This document shows positions 1-8,568 of a DNA stretch of 47,865 bases, in pieces. The DNA is from Vicinamibacteria bacterium (GTDB lineage Bacteria; Acidobacteriota; Vicinamibacteria; Fen-336). Both the position numbers and the translations under genes were made by a program. The DNA lies in assembly GCA_023701125.1 (NCBI GenBank), contig JAMPXO010000027.1, positions 1 to 47,865 on the forward strand, given 5' to 3'. The notes below the pieces were generated by a model, which was not told the origin of the DNA, ran no database searches, and saw only the letters and a list, made by a program, of their open reading frames with translations. Each line of letters starts with the position of its first letter. Position 1 is the stretch's first letter.

Positions 1-177
1 CGAGATCCCGCAGGCGACGCTGAACCCGCCCTCGAACGGGTTGCGGCGGAAGGTCAGGTGGAACACGGCGTCGAGGCTGGTGGTGCCGGACTTCCAGTGC
101 GCGTACCCCATCGTCAGGTGGTACAGGTCGGTCAGCAGCACCAGCGAGGGTCGGTACAGCTCGCGCAGTCCGGTCAC
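1..177 (-). CDS. pncB: Nicotinate phosphoribosyltransferase, N-terminal part (runs off the window)
   Basis: Only the first 59 codons are present; the gene continues beyond base 1. The enzyme makes nicotinate mononucleotide from nicotinate and PRPP in NAD salvage. The translated start contains LLTDLYHLTMGYAHWKSG followed by AVFHLTFRRNPFEGGF, the N-terminal signature of the nicotinate phosphoribosyltransferase family (Thr-Asp-Leu-Tyr and the Phe-Arg-Arg-Asn-Pro-Phe element). The GTG at 175-177 is chosen because it puts about 12 residues before the conserved LLTDLY. The frame stays open upstream into the 195-278 repeat but offers no better start there. No strong Shine-Dalgarno sequence is visible. 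It is divergent from the gene at 305. Identity is fairly sure from the motif; the start is less so. Confidence 0.8.
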   Translation of the reverse strand, partial: MTGLRELYRPSLVLLTDLYHLTMGYAHWKSGTTSLDAVFHLTFRRNPFEGGFSVACGIS

Positions 178-194
178 GATCTCGATGGTACCCG

Positions 195-278
195 GACGGG
201 GGTGCGGGGGCGGAGGAGCGTCCGTTTGCGACGGAGTCCCCGCGGGACCGGCGCGGGTTCATCCCGGCGCCGGAACCC
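195..278 (-). repeat. REP-like 84-bp intergenic repeat, single copy, inverted
   Basis: This is one copy of the repeat also found at 44947-45201 (three units) and 47565-47732 (two units), here in the opposite orientation. Shared blocks include GGGGGCGGAGGAGCGTCCGT and GGGTTCATCCCGGCG (as read on the plus strand). It fills most of the divergent intergenic space between pncB and the SAM hydroxide adenosyltransferase. The copy differs from the 85-bp form by a one-base deletion and several substitutions, so it looks older than the tandem copies. Confidence 0.85.
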
Positions 279-289
279 GACGGGTGGGC

Positions 290-295
290 TAGAAT
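290..295 (+). promoter_or_regulatory. Candidate -10 element (TAGAAT) for a near-leaderless transcript
   Basis: TAGAAT, five of six matches to the -10 consensus, lies 9 nt before the ATG at 305, in the context GCTAGAATCCCC. A start point about 7 nt downstream would leave almost no leader, and no Shine-Dalgarno sequence precedes the ATG. No -35 hexamer is recognisable. The same TAGnATC motif precedes several other genes in this window. Confidence 0.45.
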
Positions 296-304
296 CCCCG
301 GGCA

Positions 305-1120
305 ATGCCCCCGATCGTGGCCCTGCTCACCGACTTCGGGTCGGCGGACTCCTACGCGGGCGAAACCCGCGGGGCCGTCCTGTGCGCCTGCCCGGACGCC
401 AACATCGTCGACCTCACCCACGACATCCCCGCCCACGACGTGGCGGAAGGGGCGTGGGTGCTGGGCGCCGCCTACCGCACGTTCCCGGCCGGGACCGTGT
501 TCGTGGCCGTGGTCGATCCCGGCGTCGGCTCGCCGCGGCGGGCGCTGGCCGTGGACGCCGGCGGCTACCGCTTCGTCGGCCCCGACAACGGCATCCTCTC
601 CATGGTGCTGGAAGCCCACGCCGACGCGGCCGTTCACGAGATCACCAACGCCGGCCTGATGCGGCACCAGGTTTCGAACACCTTCCACGCCCGCGACGTG
701 TTCGCGCCGGTGGCCGGCTACCTGGCCAAGGGCCGTCCGCTGGCGGACGTCGGCCCCGTCGCCGACGACCCGGTCCGCCTGCCCGCGTCCCACGCCGTCG
801 CCCTCTCGCCCCACGAGTGGGAGCTGCGGATCGAGCGCATCGACCGCTTCGGCAACCTGATCACGAACCTGTCGCGCGAGCAGCTCGACGAGGTGCTCAG
901 CCTCTACAGCGGCGATCCCTCGGAGCTGGTGGTGGTCGCGGGCGAGGCGGTGTTGCCGTTGACCCACGCCTACGCCGACGTCTCCGCCGGCGAAGCCTGC
1001 GCGCTGGCGGGTGGCTCCGGTCGGCTCGAGCTGGCCGTCAACGGCGGTCGCGCGAGCGACGTGCTGGCGCTGGGCCCGGGTGACGTGCTGCGCATCCGCC
1101 CCGCGGTGTCGCGGGGTTGA
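305..1120 (+). CDS. SAM hydroxide adenosyltransferase (DUF62 / fluorinase-fold family)
   Basis: The 271-residue product matches the SAM hydroxide adenosyltransferase family (formerly DUF62), which splits S-adenosylmethionine into adenosine and methionine and shares its fold with fluorinase and chlorinase. Visible family motifs are [13 protein letters not shown] (7-19), [10 protein letters not shown] (70-79, with Asp71 and Arg78/79), VGPDNGIL (91-98) and [12 protein letters not shown] (124-135, with His128). The Asp, Arg and His of these blocks correspond to the conserved triad of the hydrolytic members. The later DRFGNLITN block fits the C-terminal domain. The ATG at 305 gives the usual N-terminus. 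The following thiolase ATG is 2 nt past this stop. The physiological role of the family is poorly understood. Confidence 0.88.
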   Translation: MPPIVALLTDFGSADSYAGETRGAVLCACPDANIVDLTHDIPAHDVAEGAWVLGAAYRTFPAGTVFVAVVDPGVGSPRRALAVDAGGYRFVGPDNGILSMVLEAHADAAVHEITNAGLMRHQVSNTFHARDVFAPVAGYLAKGRPLADVGPVADDPVRLPASHAVALSPHEWELRIERIDRFGNLITNLSREQLDEVLSLYSGDPSELVVVAGEAVLPLTHAYADVSAGEACALAGGSGRLELAVNGGRASDVLALGPGDVLRIRPAVSRG

Positions 1121-1122
1121 GC

Positions 1123-2316
1123 ATGGGCGGGCGCGAGGTCGTCGTCGCGGGAGCCGTGCGCACGCCGATCGGGCGCTACGGCGGCTCGCTGTCGGGCTTC
1201 AGCGCGGCCGACCTCGGCACGCTCGCCGCCCAGGCAGCCCTCGAACGCTCGGGCGTGGCGGCTGCGTCGATCGACGAGACACTTTTCGGCTGTGCCCGCC
1301 AGGCCGGCGGCGGCCCCAACCCGGGCCGCCAGATCGCGGTCCGCGCGGGCGTGCCGGTCGAGCGCCCCGCGCTGACGATCAACATGGCCTGCGCCAGCGG
1401 CCTCAAGACCTTCGACTACGCCTTCCGCGCGATCCGCGACGGCGAGGCGGAGGCCGTGCTGGTCGGCGGCACCGAGGCGATGAGCCGGGTGCCGTACCTG
1501 CTGATGGGCGCGCGCTGGGGCTACCGCATGGGCCACCAGGAGGCCATCGACGGCATGTACCAGGACGGCTTCCTGTGCCCGCTGGCCGGCCAGATCATGG
1601 GCGAGACGGCGGAGACGCTGGCCGACCAGTACCAGATCAGCCGCGACGAGCAGGACGCCTTCGCGCTGCGCAGCCAGCAGCGCGCGGCCGCCGCCCACGC
1701 GGAGGGCCGCTTCAGCTCCCAGGTCGCTCCGGTCCGACTGGCCAGCAAGAAGGGCGAGACGCTGTTCGCGACCGACGAGCACGCGCGCGCGGACACGACG
1801 ATCGAGAGCCTGCGCAAGCTGCCGCCGCACTTCCGGCCCGGCACCGGCACGGTCACCGCGGGCAACTCCTCGGGCATCACGGACGGCGCCGCCGCAGCCG
1901 TGCTGCTGTCGGCCGACCGCGCCCGCGAGCTGGGTGTCACGCCGATGGCGCGCGTGCTCGGCTTCACGGCCGCGGGGGTCGACCCGAAGGTGATGGGAAT
2001 CGGCGTCGTGCCCGCGGTCCAGGCGCTGCTGGCGAAGTTGCAGATGACGCTTGCCGACTTCGACCTGGTCGAGCTGAACGAGGCGTTCGCGGCCCAGGCC
2101 CTCGCCTGCGACCGCGAGCTCGGCTTCGACCCGGAGCGGCTCAACGTCAACGGCGGCGCGATCGCGCTCGGCCACCCGATCGGCGCCACCGGTGCCCGCA
2201 TCGCGGTCACCCTGGTCCACGAGATGCAGCGCCGGCGGGCCCGCTACGGGCTGGCCACGCTGTGCGTCTCGGGCGGGATGGGGATGGCGGCGGCCTTCGA
2301 GCGGCTGGGGGACTAG
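1123..2316 (+). CDS. Acetyl-CoA acetyltransferase / thiolase
   Basis: This 397-residue thiolase condenses or cleaves beta-ketoacyl-CoA. The nucleophilic cysteine is Cys90 in [13 protein letters not shown]. The other catalytic elements are [10 protein letters not shown] (about 319-328), the [10 protein letters not shown] loop with His351, and CVSGGMGMA with Cys381. [14 protein letters not shown] is also typical. Start ATG 1123 follows the upstream stop by 2 nt; a TTG at 1117 overlapping that stop is possible but adds only two residues. It is followed after 4 nt by a crotonase-fold gene and then an acyl-CoA dehydrogenase, so it probably serves an acyl-CoA degradation or synthesis cycle. Substrate chain length cannot be read from the sequence. 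Confidence 0.92.
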   Translation: MGGREVVVAGAVRTPIGRYGGSLSGFSAADLGTLAAQAALERSGVAAASIDETLFGCARQAGGGPNPGRQIAVRAGVPVERPALTINMACASGLKTFDYAFRAIRDGEAEAVLVGGTEAMSRVPYLLMGARWGYRMGHQEAIDGMYQDGFLCPLAGQIMGETAETLADQYQISRDEQDAFALRSQQRAAAAHAEGRFSSQVAPVRLASKKGETLFATDEHARADTTIESLRKLPPHFRPGTGTVTAGNSSGITDGAAAAVLLSADRARELGVTPMARVLGFTAAGVDPKVMGIGVVPAVQALLAKLQMTLADFDLVELNEAFAAQALACDRELGFDPERLNVNGGAIALGHPIGATGARIAVTLVHEMQRRRARYGLATLCVSGGMGMAAAFERLGD

Positions 2317-2320
2317 ACCG

Positions 2321-3142
2321 GTGGCCGACGACCTGCTGGAGGACGACCCCTACGCCCGCACGGAGCGCGGCTTCCGCTCCGTCTCGCTGGCGATCGACGC
2401 GGGCGTCGCGCGGGTCACCCTCGGCAAGCCGCCCGCCAACGTGCTCTCGGTCGAGCTGCTCGACGAGCTGGCCCGGGCGCTGGAGTCGATCGAGTACGAG
2501 CGCGAGGTCAAGCTGGTGCTGCTGCAGGCGGCGCCGGGCAGCCAGTACTTCAGCGCCGGCTTCAACGTCCGCGAGACGGTGGGCGAGAACGCCTACTCGG
2601 TGCTCGAGGGTTTCCGCCGCGCCACGGACGCGCTGGTCAAGTGCGACAAGCCGACGCTGTCGGTGGTCGCCGCCCCGGCCTTCGGCGCGGGCGCGATGCT
2701 GGCCGCGGCCTGCGATCTCTGCTACGTGGGCGCCCAGCGGGGGCTGCTGCGGCTGCCCGAGGTGCTCGGCGGCAGCTTCAACACCGTGGCGGCCGCGCTG
2801 CTGCCGCGGCTGGTCGGCCGCCGCAAGGCGTTCGAGCTGATGCTGGGCGGCGCCCAGGTCGCCCCGGCCGAGGCCGAGCGCATCGGCCTGGTCACGAAGG
2901 CGGTGCCGGACGATCGCCTGGAGGCCGAGGTCGCCGCCCTCGTGCAGCGCTTCCAGGCCCAGAGCGCGCCGGTGCTGCAGTCGGCGCGGCGGGCCCTGCA
3001 CCAGGGTCTCGACATCCCCCTCGGCGACGCGACGCTGGCCGCCGAGGACGTGTATCTGAACCAGTTGCTGGCGTCGGAGGACGCGGGGGAGGGGCTGAAG
3101 GCCATCCTCGAGAAGCGTCCGCCCCAGTGGAAGGACCGATAG
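2321..3142 (+). CDS. Enoyl-CoA hydratase/isomerase (crotonase) family protein
   Basis: The 273-residue protein has the crotonase fold. The first oxyanion-hole block is SAGFNVRE (78-85) and the second is [13 protein letters not shown] (121-133). The LPEV block (145-148) carries Glu147, matching the second catalytic Glu of hydratases. The position of the first catalytic Glu (as in GGGCE of classical hydratases) is Met126. It may therefore be an isomerase, hydrolase or divergent hydratase rather than a standard 2-enoyl-CoA hydratase. GTG 2321 is used as start because it lies 4 nt after the thiolase stop; the frame extends further upstream only inside the thiolase gene. Context suggests a beta-oxidation-like role. 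Confidence 0.85.
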   Translation: MADDLLEDDPYARTERGFRSVSLAIDAGVARVTLGKPPANVLSVELLDELARALESIEYEREVKLVLLQAAPGSQYFSAGFNVRETVGENAYSVLEGFRRATDALVKCDKPTLSVVAAPAFGAGAMLAAACDLCYVGAQRGLLRLPEVLGGSFNTVAAALLPRLVGRRKAFELMLGGAQVAPAEAERIGLVTKAVPDDRLEAEVAALVQRFQAQSAPVLQSARRALHQGLDIPLGDATLAAEDVYLNQLLASEDAGEGLKAILEKRPPQWKDR

Positions 3143-3155
3143 AGGTTTCAAGAAG

Positions 3156-4361
3156 ATGATCGATTTCGAGTTGAACGAAGAGCAGGCGGCTGTCGAGAAG
3201 ATGGTCCGCGATTGGGCGGCCAAGACCGTCGCGCCCAGGATCCACGACCTCGACCGCGCCCACAAGTTCGAGCCCTCCTTCCTGAAGGACATGGGCGAGA
3301 TGGGCCTGCTCGGCATCTGCATCCCCGAGGAGTACGGCGGCGCGGGCATGGACTACGTCAGCCTGGGCCTGGCCTCGGAGGAGGCGGAGTACGTCGACAC
3401 CCACCTGCGGGTGATCCTCTCGGTCCACGTCGGCCTCAACTCGATGACCCTGTGGTGCTACGGCACCGAGGAGCAGAAGCGCAAGTACCTGGTGCCGCAG
3501 GCCAAGGGCGAGAAGATCGCGACCTACGGCCTGACCGAGCCCAACGCCGGCTCCGACGCCGTCGGCATCCAGACCACGGCCGTGAAGAAGGGCGACAAGT
3601 ACGTCCTGAACGGCGAGAAGTACTGGATCTCGCTGGCCGACGTGGCCGACAACTTCCTGGTCATCGCCTGGACCGACCTGGAGAAGAAGAAGAACCGTGA
3701 CCACAGCGGGCTCTCCGCCTTCATCGTCGAGCGCTCCTTCAAGGGCTTCAGCTCCTACACGATGAAGGAGAAGTGGGGCATCCTGGCCGGCAACACCGGC
3801 GGCTTCTCGATGCAGGACGTCGAGGTCCCGGCCGAGAACCTGGTCGGCAAGGAAGGCGAAGGCTTCAAGGTCGCGATGTTCGCGCTCGAGAACGGCCGCT
3901 ACACGGTGGCCGCCGGCGCCACGGGCCTGATCCGCGCCTGTCTCGACGCCTCGCTCAAGTACGCCTCGACCCGCCAGACGTTCGGGGTGCCGATCGGCCA
4001 GCACCAGCTCGTCAAGGAGATGCTGTCGCAGATGGTCTCCGACTACGACGCCGCGCGGCTGCTGTGGCTGCGCGCCGGCTGGCTGAAGAACCAGGGCAAG
4101 CGCAACAACCGCGAGACATCGCTCGCCAAGTGGTTCGCCACGGTCGGCTCCGAGCGCGCGGCCTCCGACTGCGTGCAGATCCACGGCGGCAACGGCTTCT
4201 CCGACGAGTACCCGGCGGGCCGCTTCTACCGCAACTGCAAGGCGGCGGTGATCTACGAGGGCACTCGCGAGATCCACAAGCTGATGCAGGCCGACTACGC
4301 GCTCGGCTACCGCACGGACAAGCCGCGCCGGGTCGATCTCCCGGCCTACCACAAGAAGTAA
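3156..4361 (+). CDS. Acyl-CoA dehydrogenase
   Basis: A 401-residue FAD-dependent acyl-CoA dehydrogenase. LTEPNAGSD (126-134) contacts flavin and substrate, [12 protein letters not shown] (273-284) and [13 protein letters not shown] (341-353) are the signature FAD and dimer contacts, and the catalytic base is Glu368 in YEGTREIH. The length is standard. The start ATG has an AAGAAG element just upstream. It lies 13 nt after the crotonase gene and 10 nt before glpX, so the group is probably co-transcribed. It is closer in style to the glutaryl-CoA or cyclic acyl-CoA dehydrogenase group than to long-chain enzymes, but that is an impression and the substrate is unknown. No electron-transfer flavoprotein genes are in the window. 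Confidence 0.93.
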   Translation: MIDFELNEEQAAVEKMVRDWAAKTVAPRIHDLDRAHKFEPSFLKDMGEMGLLGICIPEEYGGAGMDYVSLGLASEEAEYVDTHLRVILSVHVGLNSMTLWCYGTEEQKRKYLVPQAKGEKIATYGLTEPNAGSDAVGIQTTAVKKGDKYVLNGEKYWISLADVADNFLVIAWTDLEKKKNRDHSGLSAFIVERSFKGFSSYTMKEKWGILAGNTGGFSMQDVEVPAENLVGKEGEGFKVAMFALENGRYTVAAGATGLIRACLDASLKYASTRQTFGVPIGQHQLVKEMLSQMVSDYDAARLLWLRAGWLKNQGKRNNRETSLAKWFATVGSERAASDCVQIHGGNGFSDEYPAGRFYRNCKAAVIYEGTREIHKLMQADYALGYRTDKPRRVDLPAYHKK

Positions 4362-4371
4362 GGAGCCGAGG

Positions 4372-5343
4372 ATGAATCGCGACGACCTCTCCCTGGAGTT
4401 CGTGCGGGTCGTGGAGCAGGCGGCGATCGCCGCCGCCCGGACCATGGGCCAGGGCGACCGGAAGTACTCCGACCAGGTGGCCGTCGAGGCCATGCGCAAG
4501 GAGATGGAGTCCGTCGACATCGACGGCACCATCGTCATCGGCGAGGGCGAGCGGGACGAGGCCCCGATGCTGTTCATCGGGGAGAAGGTCGGCCGTGGCG
4601 AGGGCAACACCGCCATCGACATCGCGGTCGACCCGCTCGAGGGCACCAACCTGTGCGCCACCGGCGCCGCCAACGCCATCGCCGTGCTGGCGGCCGCCGA
4701 GAAGGGCGGCCTGCTGCACGCGCCCGACATCTACATGGACAAGCTGGTGGTCGGCCCGTCATCCAAGGGCAAGGTCGACATCAACGCCCCGGTCGAGGAC
4801 AACCTGAAGGCGATCGCCGGGGCGCTGGGCCGGTCGGTCCACGACCTGACGGTGATGGTGCTGGACCGGCCCCGCCACGAGAAGCTGATCGCGGACATCC
4901 GGCGCGCCGGGGCCCGCATCAAGCTGATCGGCGACGGCGACCTCTCGGCCGGCATCACGGCGGCCCTGGTCGGCACCGGCGTCCACGCGGTGATGGGCAT
5001 CGGCGGCGCGCCCGAGGGCGTGCTGACCGCGGCGGCCATGCGCTGCCTCAACGGCGAGATCCAGGCCCGCCTGGTCCTCACCAAGCCGATCGACCGCGAG
5101 CGGCTGGAGAGGATGGGCATCACGGACCTCGAAAAGGTGTACCGTACCGAAGAACTGGCCCCGGGCAAGAACGTGATCTTCGCGGCTGCTGGCGTCACGG
5201 ACGGCACCCTGCTGCAGGGCGTGCGCTTCTTCGGCGACGGCATTCGCACCCACGTGCTGGTGATGACCACCGAGCCCCACCAGGTTCGCTTCATCGACAC
5301 GATCCATGCTGCAGACCGGCCCGACGTCAAGGTGCGCTTCTAG
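4372..5343 (+). CDS. glpX: Fructose-1,6-bisphosphatase, class II (GlpX type)
   Basis: A 323-residue class II fructose-1,6-bisphosphatase, the committed step of gluconeogenesis. Metal and phosphate motifs are all present: GDRKYSDQ (28-35), [12 protein letters not shown] (56-67), DPLEGTNLC (87-95) and the later [11 protein letters not shown] and LNGEIQARL blocks. The length matches the family. The start ATG follows a GGAGCCGAGG Shine-Dalgarno-like stretch and lies 10 nt after the acyl-CoA dehydrogenase. It is the last gene of the unit, because a strong hairpin with a T-run follows. Linking acyl-CoA breakdown to gluconeogenesis would make sense metabolically, but that is inference from position. 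Confidence 0.95.
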   Translation: MNRDDLSLEFVRVVEQAAIAAARTMGQGDRKYSDQVAVEAMRKEMESVDIDGTIVIGEGERDEAPMLFIGEKVGRGEGNTAIDIAVDPLEGTNLCATGAANAIAVLAAAEKGGLLHAPDIYMDKLVVGPSSKGKVDINAPVEDNLKAIAGALGRSVHDLTVMVLDRPRHEKLIADIRRAGARIKLIGDGDLSAGITAALVGTGVHAVMGIGGAPEGVLTAAAMRCLNGEIQARLVLTKPIDRERLERMGITDLEKVYRTEELAPGKNVIFAAAGVTDGTLLQGVRFFGDGIRTHVLVMTTEPHQVRFIDTIHAADRPDVKVRF

Positions 5344-5367
5344 CGCCCGTTTTCGGCCGTTTCAGCC

Positions 5368-5412
5368 CGCCCCGGGGGACGCGAGAAGCGCGCCTCCGGG
5401 GCGTTTTTTTTT
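5368..5412 (+). terminator. Rho-independent terminator after glpX
   Basis: A GC-rich stem begins CGCCCCGG and closes with CCGGGGCG around the central GCGAGAAGCGC, followed directly by nine T residues (5404-5412). This is a textbook intrinsic terminator and separates the metabolic genes from the pilus operon. Confidence 0.9.
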
Positions 5413-5506
5413 CGCGCCAGGTGCGCCTTCGCACTTGACGAGAGGCCAGAAAAGGCAGAGAGTCCAGCCCCAGAGCGCACTTAACTGGTCGGGGTTGATT
5501 TTCCGC

Positions 5507-5535
5507 TTGACATGCTATTGACCCTTTGTTACCTT
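5507..5535 (+). promoter_or_regulatory. Sigma-70-type promoter of the pilM operon
   Basis: TTGACA (5507-5512) is a perfect -35 hexamer. A 17-bp spacer separates it from TACCTT (5530-5535), a moderate -10. Predicted transcription would start near 5542, leaving a leader of about 115 nt before pilM. The rest of the 315-bp gene-free interval 5344-5658 holds the glpX terminator and this leader. Three GCACTT words lie at 5431, 5477 and 5542. I saw no match to the GEMM riboswitch core in the leader. Confidence 0.7.
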
Positions 5536-5658
5536 CACGAAGCACTTTAAGTCCTGAGCGTAAGTTCGGATCAACTCGCGGTCGTAGCGAGAAGGAACCC
5601 GAGATGGACGTGCAAACGGGGCGGCGATGGACGGCGCCCACTGAGATGAGAGGCAACC

Positions 5659-6732
5659 GTGGCTCTGTTCAGCTTCGGTAAGAAGAAAGGGCTCGTCGGC
5701 CTCGACATCGGCTCCTCGGCGATCAAGGCCGTCGAGTTGAAGGCGAGTGGCAAGGCCAACGACCAGTTCTCGCTCGTCAACATCGGGATCGAGAACCTGT
5801 CCCCTGAGGCGATCGTCGATGGGGCGATCATGGACGCCGGGTCCGTCGTGGACGCGATCAGCCGGGTCTTCGCGTCCCAGAAGATCAAGGCCGCGGACGT
5901 CGCGACCAGCGTCTCGGGCAACGCGGTCATCGTCAAGAAGATCAGCCTGCCCCAGATGAGCCCCGAAGAACTTGCCGAGTCGATCCACTGGGAAGCGGAG
6001 CAGTACATCCCCTTCGACATCCAGGACGTGGCGATCGACTACGAGGTGATCGAGGGCGGCGGCGACGGCACGAACATGGACGTGCTGCTGGTGGCGGTCA
6101 AGAAGGACAAGATCTCCGACTACACGTCGGCGATCAGCCAGGCCGGCAAGACGCCCCAGATCGTGGACGTCGACGTCTTCGCGCTCCAGAACTGCTACGA
6201 GGTCAACTACGGCTCGGACCCGGGTTCGATCGTCGCGCTGCTCAACATCGGCGCCTCGATCATGAACATCAACATCATCAAGGGCACGACCTCGATCTTC
6301 AACCGCGACATCGCCGTCGGCGGCAACCAGTACACCGACGCGATCCAGAAGGACCTGAACCTGTCCTTCGAGCAGGCCGAGGCCCTCAAGCGCGGCCAGC
6401 CGGTGGACGGTGCCGACGCGAGCCAGCTCGACCCCATTTTCCAGGTGGTGTCCGAGAACATCGCGCTCGAGATCCAGAAGACCTTCGACTTCTTCAAGGC
6501 GACCTCGTCCGAAGACCGGATCGACCGCATCTACCTGTCGGGAGGCAGCGCGCGCGTGCCGGGACTGCGCGAGCTGATCGCGGAGCGCTTCGACGCGGGG
6601 GTCGAGTTGCTGAACCCGTTCAACTCGATCACTTACAACGCGAAGGACTTCGACCCCGACTGGCTCACTGAGATCGGTCCCCAGGCGGCCATCGCGGTCG
6701 GCCTGGCCATCCGAAAGGTGGGCGACCGATGA
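5659..6732 (+). CDS. pilM: Type IV pilus inner-membrane platform protein PilM
   Basis: The 357-residue product is the cytoplasmic actin/FtsA-like ATPase that docks on the N-terminus of PilN and links the pilus motor to the inner-membrane alignment complex. It starts with FGKKKGLVGLDIGSSAIKAVEL, the classical PilM opening with the first phosphate-binding loop (GLDIGSSAIK). Later blocks include HWEAEQYIPFDIQDV and the second nucleotide loop IYLSGGSARVPGL near the C-terminus. GTG 5659 is preceded by GAGAGG at good spacing. It overlaps pilN by 4 bp (ATGA), the first link in a tightly coupled pilMNOPQ unit. Confidence 0.95.
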   Translation: MALFSFGKKKGLVGLDIGSSAIKAVELKASGKANDQFSLVNIGIENLSPEAIVDGAIMDAGSVVDAISRVFASQKIKAADVATSVSGNAVIVKKISLPQMSPEELAESIHWEAEQYIPFDIQDVAIDYEVIEGGGDGTNMDVLLVAVKKDKISDYTSAISQAGKTPQIVDVDVFALQNCYEVNYGSDPGSIVALLNIGASIMNINIIKGTTSIFNRDIAVGGNQYTDAIQKDLNLSFEQAEALKRGQPVDGADASQLDPIFQVVSENIALEIQKTFDFFKATSSEDRIDRIYLSGGSARVPGLRELIAERFDAGVELLNPFNSITYNAKDFDPDWLTEIGPQAAIAVGLAIRKVGDR

Positions 6733-7406
6733 TCCGCATCAACCTCCTCGCCGCGGAACGGCCGCAGGCGGGCGGAAAGAAGGCGTCTGCGGCGCCCGGC
6801 GCGATGCAGGCCTACATCATCGTCGGCGGCCTGGCCGCGCTCGGGCTGCTGATCAGCGGCGCCGCCTGGTTCTGGATGGGCAGCCAGATCGCCGAGGTCG
6901 ACTCCGAGATCGGCAAGGCCAAGACCCGCCAGGCGCAGCTCCAGGAGACCAAGAAGCAGGTCGAAGAACTGGAGAAGAAGCGCAACAGCGCCAAGATCAA
7001 GCTGGGCCTGATCGAGGACCTGCGCTCGTCGCAGAAGAGCGCGGTCCGCCTGCTCGACGAGGTCTCGCAGGCGCTGCCGGACCTGCTGTGGCTGACCCAG
7101 GCCGAGCAGTCGGGCCCGACGGTCCGCTTCTCGGGCCAGGCCAATACCCTCAACGCGGTGGCGCAGTTCATGGACCAGCTCCAGCGGCGCGGAGACGGCT
7201 GTGATCCCAAGGTGCCGGCCGCGCGCAACAAGTGCTGGTTCCCGGAGGTCACGCTGGTCACCAGCACTGCCCAGAAGAACGCCGTCAGCTTCCAGTTGAC
7301 CGCCAGCTTCCAGAACCCCGAAGTGGCCGCCCGCGCCGCCAAGAAGGCCGCGGAAGACAAGGCCAACGAAAAGGCCGCCGCGGGCAAGTCCGCGGCGAAG
7401 AAATAG
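6729..7406 (+). CDS. pilN: Type IV pilus assembly protein PilN
   Basis: A 225-residue bitopic inner-membrane protein. It begins MIRINLLAAERP, containing the conserved INLL motif that binds PilM. One transmembrane segment follows (about 28-50), then a coiled-coil-like stretch rich in Lys and Glu (about 55-95), then a periplasmic ferredoxin-like domain. The Lys/Ala-rich tail (last 25 residues) is longer than usual. It overlaps pilM by 4 bp and is followed 11 nt later by pilO. PilN pairs with PilO to form the periplasmic part of the alignment complex. Confidence 0.93.
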   Translation: MIRINLLAAERPQAGGKKASAAPGAMQAYIIVGGLAALGLLISGAAWFWMGSQIAEVDSEIGKAKTRQAQLQETKKQVEELEKKRNSAKIKLGLIEDLRSSQKSAVRLLDEVSQALPDLLWLTQAEQSGPTVRFSGQANTLNAVAQFMDQLQRRGDGCDPKVPAARNKCWFPEVTLVTSTAQKNAVSFQLTASFQNPEVAARAAKKAAEDKANEKAAAGKSAAKK

Positions 7407-7417
7407 GGGCGAAAGCG

Positions 7418-8017
7418 ATGGCCGAGAACCCTCTCACCAAGCTGCCCCTCGCCGGCCAGGCCGGCGTCGGGCTCGCTGCCCTGATCGTCATCGTCGGCGC
7501 GTTCTACTACATCCAGTACGAGCCGATGAGCGTCGAACTCGCGCAGAAGTCCAAGGACCTCGAGGACCTGCGGGCGGAGATCAAGCAGCTCGAGGTCGCC
7601 GCCGCGCGCCAGGACGAGCTGAAGAAGGAACTGGCTCAGCTGGAAGCCCGGCTGCAGGTGATGTCGAAGTACCTCCCGGCGTCGAAGGAGACCCCCCAGA
7701 TCATCCGGGCGGTCCAGCTCCTCGCCTACTCGTCGACGCTGAGCGTGACCCGCTTCACGCCCTCGCCGACGGTGCAGAAGGACTTCTACCTGGAGGCCCC
7801 GATCCAGATCGGGCTCACCGGCACCTACCACAACCTGGCGCGCTTCTTCGACTCGGTCAGCCGCCTGCCGCGGCTGGTCAACGTGGGCAAGGTCACGCTG
7901 CGCAACCTGAACAAGCAGACCGACACCCAGACGGTGACGGCGGCCATCACCGCCACCAGCTACGTGTACCAGGAGGCGCCGGCCAAGGCGCCCGCCAAAG
8001 GAAAGGGCAAGCGATGA
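7418..8017 (+). CDS. pilO: Type IV pilus assembly protein PilO
   Basis: A 199-residue bitopic protein with a short cytoplasmic tail, one transmembrane helix (about 15-32), a coiled coil (about 38-80) and a periplasmic ferredoxin-like domain containing SKYLPASKETPQI and LTGTYHNLARFFDSVSRL, typical of PilO. The start is ATG 7418, which follows GGGGCGAAAG; the open frame reaches further upstream but only inside pilN. It overlaps pilP by 4 bp (ATGA). It is the heterodimer partner of PilN. Confidence 0.94.
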   Translation: MAENPLTKLPLAGQAGVGLAALIVIVGAFYYIQYEPMSVELAQKSKDLEDLRAEIKQLEVAAARQDELKKELAQLEARLQVMSKYLPASKETPQIIRAVQLLAYSSTLSVTRFTPSPTVQKDFYLEAPIQIGLTGTYHNLARFFDSVSRLPRLVNVGKVTLRNLNKQTDTQTVTAAITATSYVYQEAPAKAPAKGKGKR

Positions 8018-8568
8018 AGTGGATGATCGTCGCGCTCCTCGCCCTCGCCGCGGGCAGCGCAGCCGCTCAGGCGCCCGCGCCGGCTCCGCCGGCGACGCCG
8101 CCTGTCGAGGCGGCCCCGGACGACGAAGGTGAGGCGATGCCGATGGCTCCGCCCTCGCCGGACGAGACCATCAAGGGGTTGCTCGGCGAGGACCTCGAGA
8201 CGCCGGCCGACGGCTACCAGTACTCCAGCCTCGGCCGCCGCGACCCGTTCGTCAGCCTGTTGCGGCCAGTTTCGGCAACCTCGGGCGGGGCTGCATCGCA
8301 GCGGCCCAAGGGACCGACCGGCTTTCTCGTCCAGGAACTGACGCTGCGCGGGATCGTCCGCACAGCCGACGGCTTCATCGCCCTGGTGCAGGGGCCCGAC
8401 GGCAAGTCCTACCCGATGCGCGTCGGGCAGAAGCTTTACGACGGGGAAATCACTGGCATGGACGGGGCCACGATGACCCTGAACCAGCGCTACACCGACG
8501 AGTTCAACCGGCCACGAGTGAACACCGTGAAGAAGTCTTTGTATCCGTCCGAGGAGGCGAGGCAATGA
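8014..8568 (+). CDS. pilP: Type IV pilus assembly protein PilP
   Basis: A 184-residue periplasmic protein that links PilN/PilO to the secretin PilQ. The N-terminus MKWMIVALLALAAGSAAAQA is a signal peptide with an AxA-type cleavage site. A Pro/Ala-rich flexible linker follows. The conserved core begins YSSLGRRDPFVSLL, the hallmark of PilP, and continues with the beta-sandwich (LTLRGIVRTADGFIALVQG, YPMRVGQKLYDGEI). There is no lipobox cysteine, whereas PilP of the proteobacteria is a lipoprotein. The gene overlaps both pilO and pilQ by 4 bp. Confidence 0.92.
   Translation: MKWMIVALLALAAGSAAAQAPAPAPPATPPVEAAPDDEGEAMPMAPPSPDETIKGLLGEDLETPADGYQYSSLGRRDPFVSLLRPVSATSGGAASQRPKGPTGFLVQELTLRGIVRTADGFIALVQGPDGKSYPMRVGQKLYDGEITGMDGATMTLNQRYTDEFNRPRVNTVKKSLYPSEEARQ

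Noticed and set aside
5536-5658. GEMM-type (cyclic dinucleotide) riboswitch in the pilM leader
   Set aside because: Such switches precede pilus genes in some bacteria, but the conserved core words and paired stems are not visible here.
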